13,533 nucleotides of DNA from Flavonifractor sp963557075 (lineage in GTDB: Bacteria > Bacillota > Clostridia > Oscillospirales > Oscillospiraceae). Positions 7,256 to 13,524 of this stretch are shown here, piece after piece. Numbering within the stretch: the stretch's first letter is position 1; every line of letters starts with the position of its first letter. Position numbers and translations under genes: made by a program. The stretch spans positions 1 to 13,533 of the forward strand of contig CAUWDA010000057.1 of assembly GCA_963557075.1 (NCBI GenBank), written 5' to 3'. Below the pieces are notes generated by a model. That model was not told the DNA's origin, did no database searches, and saw only the letters and a program-made list of their open reading frames with translations.

Positions 7256-7998
7256 GATATGTTGCTTCCTGCTCCTTTGGCAAGGACAGTCTTGCCACTA
7301 TCTTACTGGCCAGGAAGCATGGAGAACCGCTGGATGAGGCGGTCTACTGCGAAGTCATGTTCGACAAGACGATTTCAGGCGAAGTCCCGGAGCACCGGGA
7401 TTTTATTTACACCAAAGGTATCCCCGCCCTGGAGAAGATGGGCATTAAGGTCACCATCCTTCGCTCAGAAAAAACCTATGTGGATCTGTTCACTGGGCGT
7501 GTGACCCGTGGACCGAAAAAGGGGATGGTACGCTCCTTCCCGGTGTGTGGGAAGTGCTATGTCCAGCGGGACTGCAAGCTGCGGCCCATTGAGCGATACC
7601 GAAAAACACTTCCCCCGGATACCGTTCAATACATTGGTATCGCTAAAGATGAGCAAGCGCGGCTGCTGCGGCTGGGCGGAGACCAAAAGATCTCCTTGCT
7701 GGAGAAATATGATTTCACCGAACAGGACGCCAAGGAGCTCTGCCAAACGGCAGGGCTCCTTTCGCCTGTCTATGAATTCACAGACAGGGGCGGCTGCTGG
7801 TTCTGCCCCAATGCCAGGCGGAAGGAGCTGCGACACCTCTACGACCACCACCCAGACCTGTGGGTCAGGATGCTGGAGCTGCAGGCTACCCCAGGCAAGG
7901 TGTCGGAGAAATTCAACCGCGCCCAGCGCTTCTCCGATATCGACGCAATGTTTCGGGAGGAGGATCAGGAAAATGGCCTCCGGCAGAAGGCTGCCTGA
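7252..7998 (+). CDS. PP-loop / PAPS-reductase-family protein with paired cysteines
   Basis: The GTG at 7252 overlaps the metK stop (GTGA) and gives VRYVASCSFGKDSLA, placing the nucleotide-binding PP-loop SFGKDS (8-13) at the N-terminus as expected; a start at 7210 would add residues inside metK. The 248-aa protein has an adenylating N-type ATP pyrophosphatase fold. It also has CGKC (C99, C102), C108 and CWFC (C182, C185), an arrangement that could bind zinc or an iron-sulfur cluster. True PAPS reductases reduce sulfate, but this form, found in phages and conjugative elements, lacks evidence for that role; DndC- or TtcA-like sulfur transfer to nucleic acid, or another adenylation reaction, is possible. 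The C-terminal part (190-248) is helical and charged. Coupling to metK suggests a joint role. Confidence 0.85.
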   Translation: MRYVASCSFGKDSLATILLARKHGEPLDEAVYCEVMFDKTISGEVPEHRDFIYTKGIPALEKMGIKVTILRSEKTYVDLFTGRVTRGPKKGMVRSFPVCGKCYVQRDCKLRPIERYRKTLPPDTVQYIGIAKDEQARLLRLGGDQKISLLEKYDFTEQDAKELCQTAGLLSPVYEFTDRGGCWFCPNARRKELRHLYDHHPDLWVRMLELQATPGKVSEKFNRAQRFSDIDAMFREEDQENGLRQKAA

Positions 7999-8042
7999 AC
8001 ACCCAGAAGTTGTTGGTATCGCTGGGTTTGTGTCGGCTTTTT
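7994..8042 (+). terminator. Possible weak terminator after the PP-loop gene
   Basis: ACCCAG (8001-8006) can pair with CTGGGT (8022-8027), and an outer GCC/GGC pair (7994-7996 with 8035-8037) may extend the stem through an internal loop. TTTTT follows at 8038-8042. The stem is interrupted and the loop is long (15 nt), so this is less certain than the other hairpins, but it fits the operon end and the 129-nt gap that follows. Confidence 0.4.
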
Positions 8043-8127
8043 CGTTGCGTATGGTGATAGCTTTTCGCCGCCCAAACGGGTATTGTTGTGGTCGGAAACC
8101 CACCCCAGCAACTGTAAGGAGGACGCT

Positions 8128-8558
8128 CTGACGGAAAAATTGAAACCCATCCCGCGCCGGAGAAGCTGCTTCGGCAAATTACTGAGGAGGCGGTCAATGC
8201 CCTGGCCCTGGGCGGGCCGGATAAGATCGGGGACGAGGCCCCCATGGAGGCAGGCGCGAAGCTGATCGCCAAAGCCTGGGGGCTGCCCCAGGAGAGCCTT
8301 CAGGCCAGCCTGGACCTGATGGAAAAGGAGCGGCAGCTTCTTCGCGGCGGGAGCGGCGAGGATGCCCTGCCCGACAGTGAGCTGCTGGAGCCCTACGACG
8401 GCAGAATGATCGTCGAGCTGCTCTGGGGCCTGTTTGAGACAACCGTCAAGCTGGAGGAAGCCTAGGATCGTATGACAATGCACAAGCTGGCCCTGCTCAT
8501 GGCGGAGAGCCTGGGCCTGGACAGTTGGATCGCGGAGTGCGGGCCATCTAAAATCTGA
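8128..8558 (+). pseudogene. Decayed hypothetical gene with start, frame and nonsense lesions
   Basis: AAGGAGG at 8116-8122 sits 5 nt before CTG 8128, which reads on as TEKLKPIP. One base seems missing near 8154: the coding frame then continues in the next phase as APEKLLRQITEEAVNALALGG through a helical, acidic region (KLIAKAWGLPQESLQASLDLM, then IVELLWGLFETTVKLEEA). A TAG at 8463-8465 interrupts it, and the same frame continues as DRMTMHKLALLMAESLGLDSWI to TGA 8556-8558. Together this looks like one gene of about 140 codons with an ATG-to-CTG change, a 1-nt deletion and a nonsense codon. An internal ATG at 8244 could still yield a 73-aa fragment but has no good ribosome binding site. Family unknown. 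An assembly error could explain the frameshift alone. Confidence 0.65.
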
Positions 8559-8571
8559 GACAGAAGCATAC

Positions 8572-8609
8572 GGGAGGGGCTGTCCCAAGGGACGGCCTCT
8601 CTCCTGTTT
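8572..8609 (+). terminator. Hairpin with short T-tract abutting the next Shine-Dalgarno
   Basis: GGGAGGGGCTGTCC (from 8572) pairs with the segment ending at 8603, GGACGGCCTCTCTC, using several G-T pairs, to give about 14 bp around a CAAG loop. TGTTTG follows, so the T-tract is weak, and the ribosome binding site AAAAAGGAG begins at 8611. It could be a weak terminator or could mask translation of the following gene. Confidence 0.5.
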
Positions 8610-8630
8610 GAAAAAGGAGATGACGCAGCA

Positions 8631-9251
8631 ATCAATCAGAAATATGAAATCACCGATATCGCCCACGAAACATATCCCTTTCTCCACCGCATCCGCGCCC
8701 TGCGGGATATCGGGAAGAAGGTAAAGGCCGGGGATCTGGGCGGCTTCGTGGAGAGCGGGCGCAACCTGTCCTTTGAGGCGGGAGATGACGCCTGGATCTT
8801 CGACGACGCCATTGCGTGTAACGACGCCTATGTAGACAAAGGCTCGTCCCTGTTTGGAGAGTCCATCGCCTGCGGAAACGCCTATGTTTCCCAGAACTCT
8901 GCCCTGAGCGCCCACGCCCGCGCGGAGGACGACGCCTATATCCGGGGGAGCAATCTGTGCGGCCACGCCAGAGTGTCCGACTGCGGGATGGTGTTGGACT
9001 CGCCGGACACAGGCCGCGCGCCTATTCTGTCCGGTACCAGTGCTGTGTATGGCAGGGTATGCGGTGATGTGCATTTAACCGATACTGCGCTGATCATCAG
9101 CGGCGAGGAGATCTGCAACGATTCTCTGGACACCCTGGTGATGGACGGGAAGGGCCGCTCCGTCATCCGTGACCCATCCAGGGACGAGCTGGCGCCCCAG
9201 GAGCCGGAGCCGCAGCATAAAGAGCGCAAGGAACGGGGGCAAAGCAGATGA
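8631..9251 (+). CDS. Beta-helix (hexapeptide-repeat-like) protein lacking a normal start codon
   Basis: The conserved protein clearly begins INQKYEITDIAH, but its first codon is ATC at 8631, where an ATG is expected 11 nt after AAGGAG. The frame is open upstream to 8559 without ATG, and the next usable start, GTG 8748, would remove the conserved AGDLGGFVES motif. The 206-residue reading has an N-terminal segment (FLHRIRALRDIGKKVKAGDLGGF) followed by short repeats of the type GDDAWIFDDAIACNDAYV and GNAYVSQNSALSAHARA (about 45-125), which fold as a left-handed beta-helix in related phage and YdcK-like proteins. The tail is charged. Function is unknown. It overlaps the next gene by 4 nt. Either initiation occurs at ATC or GTG 8748, or the gene is silenced. 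Confidence 0.65.
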   Translation: MNQKYEITDIAHETYPFLHRIRALRDIGKKVKAGDLGGFVESGRNLSFEAGDDAWIFDDAIACNDAYVDKGSSLFGESIACGNAYVSQNSALSAHARAEDDAYIRGSNLCGHARVSDCGMVLDSPDTGRAPILSGTSAVYGRVCGDVHLTDTALIISGEEICNDSLDTLVMDGKGRSVIRDPSRDELAPQEPEPQHKERKERGQSR

Positions 9252-10066
9252 GCAATTTTTTCGAGCAGGAGCTCCGCAAACTGTTCGCGGACGGGGCTAT
9301 CATCCGTGATCCGGTTTTTGTGGGCCGGGCCTGTCTGGGCAGCTTGGACAGAAACCGTCAGGTGAGGGCTGAATTTGTTACACTGGGCCATGCGGATCAC
9401 TATGCGGCGCTCCGTCTGACGCTGTTGGACAACGATCAAGGCGTGGTAGACAAGCTGACTCTTCGGTTCAAGGATATCTGGGGGAAAAAGAAGATCCCAA
9501 ACAGCCCCTACCTGCGGGATGGTGTTGCCCCACATATTTGGATGGATAGCGACCGAATCAATTGGTATGCCTACCATCCCTCCCAGGAGGACTACCAGAA
9601 GCTCCGGCAAATGGCCAGCGACTATGTGGAGACCTTCCGTATTCAAGTCCCATCAAAGAACCATGGCCCCAGGCTGGTCTACATCTGCGCACCGCTCCGG
9701 GGCGAGGTGGAGCAGAACATAACCTTCGCAAAGAAGAAAGCGCGGGAGGTGTTTCAGGCCGGGGACATCCCGATCTGTCCCCACCTCATGTTCCCGCCCT
9801 TCGCGGACCCGGATGACCCCGTGCAGGACCAGGCGGCGCGGGAGATGGGCCTGCGGTTGTTGGAGGTCTGCCAGCTGGTCAATGTATATGGATCCACATG
9901 GACGGAAGGAATGTGGGCGGAGATCCAGCACGCCAATAAGCTGGGGATTTTAGTCAGGATCGACCAAGATGCAGTAGAAAAATCCATCGGGCAAGGCGCC
10001 AGAGAATCTCATCGTCATAAGGGTGCGGCAGCCAAACAGAAGAAGGAGGTAGACATGGCCAAATGA
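9248..10066 (+). CDS. Two-domain protein with C-terminal DUF4406-type nucleoside deoxyribosyltransferase-like fold
   Basis: ATG 9248 overlaps the previous stop (ATGA); upstream purine-rich GCAAGGAACGGGGGC offers a modest ribosome binding site. The 272-aa product has an N-terminal domain (1-130) that I do not recognise, containing GRACLGSL, LRFKDIWG and DGVAPHIWMD. The C-terminal domain (140-240) begins PRLVYICAPLRGEVEQN, then PICPHLMFPPFADPDDP, and ends near STWTEGMWAEIQHANKLGI. That pattern fits DUF4406/DUF7768, relatives of nucleoside 2-deoxyribosyltransferase, with the glutamate in the TEGMWAEI helix (E220 or E225) as candidate active residue. Such proteins may act on nucleotides or ADP-ribose-like compounds; no substrate is known here. 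The basic tail ends VDMAK. Confidence 0.8.
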   Translation: MSNFFEQELRKLFADGAIIRDPVFVGRACLGSLDRNRQVRAEFVTLGHADHYAALRLTLLDNDQGVVDKLTLRFKDIWGKKKIPNSPYLRDGVAPHIWMDSDRINWYAYHPSQEDYQKLRQMASDYVETFRIQVPSKNHGPRLVYICAPLRGEVEQNITFAKKKAREVFQAGDIPICPHLMFPPFADPDDPVQDQAAREMGLRLLEVCQLVNVYGSTWTEGMWAEIQHANKLGILVRIDQDAVEKSIGQGARESHRHKGAAAKQKKEVDMAK

Positions 10067-10608
10067 ACATAGAGAATGAGAATTTGAAAAGACCGAGCAG
10101 GCGGCAGATACGGGAATATTTTATGGAATATCTGGATGATAGGCAGCCGCATACTATGGCGGAGATCAATACTTATGTCCGGGAAAAATTGTCTGAGGCC
10201 GGCTATTCTGTACCAGGCCAATATGGAGACTTCATCAATATGGCGATTTCTCCCCTTTTACATCGATCTGAGTGCCCATATAAGCGTGTCCGACATGGTA
10301 TTTACCAAAAGACAGATCCACTTCCGCGCCATGCTTCCAGAGACCTGGCACATGAATTCCTGGATCGCTGTTTTGAACTGGATGAGTGTGCACAACGGCT
10401 TTTCTCGAAAGATATGCCGGATCAAAATATAGGAAAGGAAGGGCGGCAGAACTATTCCATTGTAAAAGAACGGATTCCCCAATTGCTGGACGAGGTACTG
10501 ACATACGCATCTATTGTGACTGCCATCGTGGAGGATATGGAGCTGGAAACACCGCGGCAGGTGCCTCCCAAAGTGCTCCAAAAAAAGAGGGAAGATCATG
10601 AACGGTGA
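10063..10608 (+). CDS. Hypothetical protein with winged-helix-like N-terminus
   Basis: ATG 10063 overlaps the previous stop (ATGA), 13 nt after AGGAGG. The 181-aa product starts with a basic segment and a helix (RRQIREYFMEYLDD), then TMAEINTYVREKLSEAG and a possible wing (RVRHGIYQKTD) at about 78-88, an order that suggests a winged helix-turn-helix fold, so DNA binding is possible but not shown. The remainder (about 95-175) is helical (DLAHEFLDRCFELDECAQRL and EVLTYASIVTAIVEDM) with a basic tail ending REDHER. It overlaps the following gene by 11 nt. I do not recognise a named family; codon use here is more AT-rich than in neighbouring genes. Confidence 0.72.
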   Translation: MNIENENLKRPSRRQIREYFMEYLDDRQPHTMAEINTYVREKLSEAGYSVPGQYGDFINMAISPLLHRSECPYKRVRHGIYQKTDPLPRHASRDLAHEFLDRCFELDECAQRLFSKDMPDQNIGKEGRQNYSIVKERIPQLLDEVLTYASIVTAIVEDMELETPRQVPPKVLQKKREDHER

Positions 10609-11212
10609 ATTGGAACAGCAAGTAAATGTCATAGAGCAGATCACGACAGACAATCTGCGGCAGATGAAGGACCAGGAGGGCCTTGTCCTCCAGGGCTGCG
10701 GCGGCAACCTTCAGGAGTGGGTAGACGGCATCAATGATCTGTTCACCGAGGCAGGCATCCTGCAATCGGGAAGCCGATTTGGCAGGGTATCAGTATTTCA
10801 GCAGGACGGCCTGACAAACCTGCTGTTTCCCTTTGATGGTGTTCAGCTGGATGTGGGAAAGCTGGCTATATGGCGGCTCCAGACCCATGCACAGTTCGGC
10901 GGCACATGGCTCAGCGACTATGTCCCCAACCGGCTGGGCGGATTTGTCCAGGAACAGAGGCCCACAAAGCCCAAAATGGCGCTGGTGGGCCGCGACGGGA
11001 ATATCTTTTCTATTATGGGTACCGCCTCCCAGCTGCTTCAAATGGCAGGAATGCATGACCAGAACAGGGAGATGAGCGACCGCGTTACCTCCTGTAGTGA
11101 CTATAACAAGGCCCTGCATATCATCAGCGAGTATGTGGAGACGGAGTTGACACCGCCTTCCATCCACCAGAAATCCAACAAAAAGAAAGCGAGGGATGCC
11201 CATGAGCGATAA
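10598..11212 (+). CDS. Conserved hypothetical mobile-element protein, 204 aa
   Basis: ATG 10598 lies in the 11-nt overlap with the previous gene, with AAAAAAGAGGGAAG upstream as ribosome binding site. Residues 25-75 contain LVLQGCGGNLQEWVDGIND and LFTEAGILQSG; residues 85-130 contain LLFPFDGVQLDVGKLAIWRL and FGGTWLSDYVPNRLGGF; residues 140-185 contain LVGRDGNIFSIMGTASQLL and a helical section ending IISEYVET. The last pattern is familiar from phage and conjugative-element proteins, but I cannot name a function. There is no signal peptide or membrane segment. The basic tail (KSNKKKARDAHER) overlaps the methyltransferase gene, so the pair is likely translationally coupled. Confidence 0.75.
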   Translation: MNGELEQQVNVIEQITTDNLRQMKDQEGLVLQGCGGNLQEWVDGINDLFTEAGILQSGSRFGRVSVFQQDGLTNLLFPFDGVQLDVGKLAIWRLQTHAQFGGTWLSDYVPNRLGGFVQEQRPTKPKMALVGRDGNIFSIMGTASQLLQMAGMHDQNREMSDRVTSCSDYNKALHIISEYVETELTPPSIHQKSNKKKARDAHER

Positions 11213-11936
11213 CATGAGCGATAAGTGGAAAATCATCCAGGGAGACGCCCTGAAGGTGCTGGAGGGCTTTGCCCCCGGCACCTTCGATGCCGTCATCACC
11301 GACCCGCCTTACGCCTCCGGGGGACGCACTCAGGCGGAGAAAAACAAGTCTACCACATCCAAGTATTCCAGCATGGGAGAGAATGCGCCCCCTCCTTTCG
11401 AGGGGGATGCCAAGGACCAGCGTTCCTGGACCCGCTGGGCGGCAGAGTGGCTGTATGAGGCCCGGAAGCTGTGTAAGCCCGGAGCACCGGTGTGTATGTT
11501 CATCGACTGGAGGCAGCTCCCCGCTGCCACCGACGCCCTCCAGTGGGCGGGATGGATCTGGCGGGGTACCGCTGTTTGGGATAAGGGCAACAGCCGCCCC
11601 CAGAAGGGTCGCTTCCGTCAGCAGGCGGAGTACATCGTCTGGGGCTCCAACGGGGATATGCCCCTGAGCCGCCCGGTGCCCTGTCTGCCCGGTGTGTTCA
11701 AGTACGGCAATCCCCAAAATCGCATCCATCTGACTGAGAAGCCCCTTCAGCTCATGCGGGATGTGGTGAAGATCGTGGAGCCGGGTGGCCACATCCTGGA
11801 CCCCTTTGTCGGCAGTGGAACCACTGTGCTGGCCGCCGTGCTGGAGGGCTACACTGCCACCGGCATCGAGGTCACCGAGGAGTATGCCCGGCGCGCCAGA
11901 GAGCGGATCGAGAAGGGGCTGGTACAGGCGGCGTGA
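11202..11936 (+). CDS. Beta-class DNA methyltransferase (N6-adenine or N4-cytosine)
   Basis: Transfers a methyl group from SAM to an exocyclic amino group in DNA. Start chosen at ATG 11202, which gives the same 11-nt overlap as other junctions; ATG 11196 and 11214 are alternatives. The 244 residues contain the catalytic motif DPPY (34-37), a TEKP helix (178-181), the SAM-binding motif DPFVGSGTT (200-208) and GIEV (221-224). The order, catalytic motif before SAM-binding motif, is that of the beta class. No separate target-recognition domain is obvious; the region 40-70 (GRTQAEKNKS and SSMGENAPPPF) may contribute. No restriction enzyme lies beside it, so it is an orphan methyltransferase, likely protecting the element from host restriction or regulating it. 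MetK on the same strand could feed it. Confidence 0.92.
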   Translation: MSDNMSDKWKIIQGDALKVLEGFAPGTFDAVITDPPYASGGRTQAEKNKSTTSKYSSMGENAPPPFEGDAKDQRSWTRWAAEWLYEARKLCKPGAPVCMFIDWRQLPAATDALQWAGWIWRGTAVWDKGNSRPQKGRFRQQAEYIVWGSNGDMPLSRPVPCLPGVFKYGNPQNRIHLTEKPLQLMRDVVKIVEPGGHILDPFVGSGTTVLAAVLEGYTATGIEVTEEYARRARERIEKGLVQAA

Positions 11937-12030
11937 ATCAGAGCATCAACGCTCATTCCGGCCCCTGTCTCTGTTCGGGATCTCGGTGGCTGCTGTCCTG
12001 GAGCGAGCCGGCGGCGTGATCGCCGAAGGT
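11933..12030 (+). pseudogene. Possible 5' remnant of the next element gene, cut by the AbiE module
   Basis: GTG 11933 overlaps the methyltransferase stop (GTGA, the coupling seen elsewhere here) and reads VNQSINAHS. One base out of phase, the DNA then encodes RPLSLFGISVAAVLERAGG and VIAEG (11959-12027), which reads like real protein and is rich in G and C at third positions like the element genes. The similarity ends near 12030, where the AbiEii coding region proper begins on the other strand. I infer an element gene interrupted by insertion, with one indel. Evidence is limited to reading-frame appearance. Confidence 0.3.
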
Positions 12031-12878
12031 TCCACCGCAAGGCCAGCCGTCATGCAAAGCATCCGGACGGAGGTGAGAACGGTATCCCATGTCAGTTTGG
12101 CAGCATAGCTGTACTTTGTGCGATAGATTTCCCACAGTTTTCTCATATGTGAGTCATCTGCAAGTTCCTGTAGGACTTCTTCCGCCTCAGACAGCAGCCG
12201 GAGCGTTTCGCGCCTCTTGGCTGTTGCATAGAGTGCGTCTGCCAGGATCGCATCTGCCAGTGTCGCGCCATAGAGCTGATGCAAAATGTGGATATCGTAA
12301 AAATCCCGCATACGAGTGTTGGTCACAGTGCGGGAAATAACGGTCTCCAGCTTCTCAGCCAGGACGGTCTCCAGACTGTAGGCCAATAGTTCAATGGTTC
12401 GTTCCTCAAACATCAGGGGAAAATGGTAACGGATCTCTCGTGGTGTGATTGCATCACCGGTAGAGATATCTACCTTGAACGGAGTGCGCACCCCATCGAA
12501 CATCGTCTCCATAGATACACGTACACCGGGATACTCCGCTTCATCCATGATTTCGGAAATGCTTTTTAAGGAAAAGGAAACACCATCATTGACGGGGATG
12601 GAAATGATCTCAGAAACCATATCGCTGACGTGCTCTACATCTACCACGGCCCCTTGGATCGTTGCATCGATGTCCATAGTAGAACGGGTATCCAACCCCA
12701 CCATAGCCGCAACCAACATCCCGCCTTTCAGAACAAAATTTCCTTTGAACGGCGAAAGCGAGACCCGTTCCAGAAACCGTTCCATCATGTAATTTCGCAT
12801 GAGAAGCTGTGCGTCTGCGGCATTTTTTCGCGCGAGGTTATTGATCAGGTCTTTCAGTTGCCGGGATGTTTGGATCAT
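11946..12878 (-). CDS. abiEii: AbiEii-type nucleotidyltransferase toxin
   Basis: Toxin of the type IV AbiE system; family members are nucleotidyltransferase-fold enzymes whose activity stops growth of phage-infected or antitoxin-free cells. Start ATG 12878 (minus strand) overlaps the AbiEi stop by 4 nt and has GGAGGT 7 nt upstream. The 310-aa product carries KGGM (51-54), TRSTMDID (64-71, with acids D69 and D71), KVDIS (135-139), an EK pair (175-176) and RDFYDI (191-196), matching the AbiEii/AbiGii pattern in order. The last 30 residues (from about 281, AVEPSAITPPARSRT and on) are proline/arginine-rich and coded by DNA that seems to belong to the interrupted element gene, so the C-terminus may be an artificial extension. 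It converges on the methyltransferase with a 9-nt gap. Confidence 0.9.
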   Translation of the reverse strand: MIQTSRQLKDLINNLARKNAADAQLLMRNYMMERFLERVSLSPFKGNFVLKGGMLVAAMVGLDTRSTMDIDATIQGAVVDVEHVSDMVSEIISIPVNDGVSFSLKSISEIMDEAEYPGVRVSMETMFDGVRTPFKVDISTGDAITPREIRYHFPLMFEERTIELLAYSLETVLAEKLETVISRTVTNTRMRDFYDIHILHQLYGATLADAILADALYATAKRRETLRLLSEAEEVLQELADDSHMRKLWEIYRTKYSYAAKLTWDTVLTSVRMLCMTAGLAVEPSAITPPARSRTAATEIPNRDRGRNER

Positions 12879-13468
12879 AATAGGACCTCCAGATATTGTC
12901 TCAGAATATTTTCTATATGGAATGCTTTGGCATACCGCATAAGGCGGCGCAGATCCCGATCCCTCCGACTGGCGTACTGTTTTAACGCATCCCGGAGGAT
13001 CTGAATATCCATTCCGTTGCGGCTGCGGACCACATCACAGATGGTACGCTCCAGGTCATAGACTGCTACCGGGTTCCCAAATGGCGTGTCTGTTTGCGAC
13101 AGGCCCAGTTCGTGCAGCTCCGCCTTGATGCGATATGCCTTTACACCATCGGCCTGCAAGCGATGCGGGTTGTATCCGCTTTTTACGGTCACAGTGTACA
13201 TGAGCGGCTCCCGGTCTGTCAAATTGTGGAGAAAAAGAGCGGTGTCGTGAGAAAAAACAGCTTGGGGACAGCGCAGTTGGAGCAGATACATTCCGTCCTT
13301 CCAGGCGTCCAGCGCTAGGTAGATCCCATGCCCTACACGCTCTAATCTCCGATTCCGCACATAATTTCCGAGTATGGTCCTGGAAACCCCGACAGCAACG
13401 GCATCGGATGTCCGCAGCACACCATTGCCACTGCGGAGCAAATCATCCAGGCGGTCAAACGCAGACAT
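12875..13468 (-). CDS. abiEi: AbiEi-type antitoxin / autorepressor
   Basis: The start at 13468 (minus strand) gives MSAFDRLDDLLRSGNG; a longer frame to 13519 would place codons over the -10 box. The 197-aa product has an N-terminal winged helix (about 1-52: VLRTSDAVAVGVSRTILGNY, then RLERVGHGIY as the wing) and a C-terminal AbiEi antitoxin domain with SHDTALFLHNLTDREP (73-88) and a VYDLERTICDVV segment (136-147). In characterised AbiE systems the antitoxin represses its own promoter and counters the toxin without forming a stable complex; this is family knowledge. It is the first gene of a two-gene operon, in the usual antitoxin-first order. Confidence 0.9.
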   Translation of the reverse strand: MSAFDRLDDLLRSGNGVLRTSDAVAVGVSRTILGNYVRNRRLERVGHGIYLALDAWKDGMYLLQLRCPQAVFSHDTALFLHNLTDREPLMYTVTVKSGYNPHRLQADGVKAYRIKAELHELGLSQTDTPFGNPVAVYDLERTICDVVRSRNGMDIQILRDALKQYASRRDRDLRRLMRYAKAFHIENILRQYLEVLL

Positions 13469-13484
13469 ACAGTCATCCCCTTGT

Positions 13485-13490
13485 ATTATA
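13485..13490 (-). promoter_or_regulatory. -10 box of the abiE operon
   Basis: The minus strand carries a perfect TATAAT at 13490-13485. No good -35 match is found at 16-18 nt (the upstream sequence there is GC-rich), so an activator-independent promoter is not certain. Transcription would start near 13478, only about 10 nt before the AbiEi ATG, which leaves almost no leader and only partial room for the GGGG-type ribosome binding site. Confidence 0.5.
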
Positions 13491-13506
13491 GAGTAGTAGT
13501 TTTTAA

Positions 13507-13524
13507 AGCCCCTCTCCAAGGGCT
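13507..13524 (-). repeat. Short inverted repeat upstream of the abiE -10 box
   Basis: AGCCC (13507-13511) and GGGCT (13520-13524) form an inverted repeat with an 8-nt spacer, lying 17-34 nt upstream of the -10 box in the -35 area. AbiEi antitoxins bind inverted repeats in their own promoters, so this could be an operator, or it may be the end of a terminator hairpin for a minus-strand gene outside the window. The sites are short and the evidence is weak. Confidence 0.25.

Noticed and set aside
7508..8131. A 207-codon + strand frame overlapping the PP-loop gene
   Set aside because: It lies out of phase inside the PP-loop gene, whose catalytic and cysteine motifs fix the correct frame.
7965..9074. 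A 369-codon minus-strand open frame spanning the decayed gene and the beta-helix gene
   Set aside because: Its translation is low-complexity and mirrors the repeat structure of the + strand beta-helix gene; the + strand readings have proper motifs and ribosome binding sites, so this frame is a shadow.
10055..10066. ATG 10055, ideally spaced after AGGAGG
   Set aside because: It is in frame with the end of the DUF4406-type gene and reads only three codons before the stop; the real next start is the overlapping ATG at 10063.
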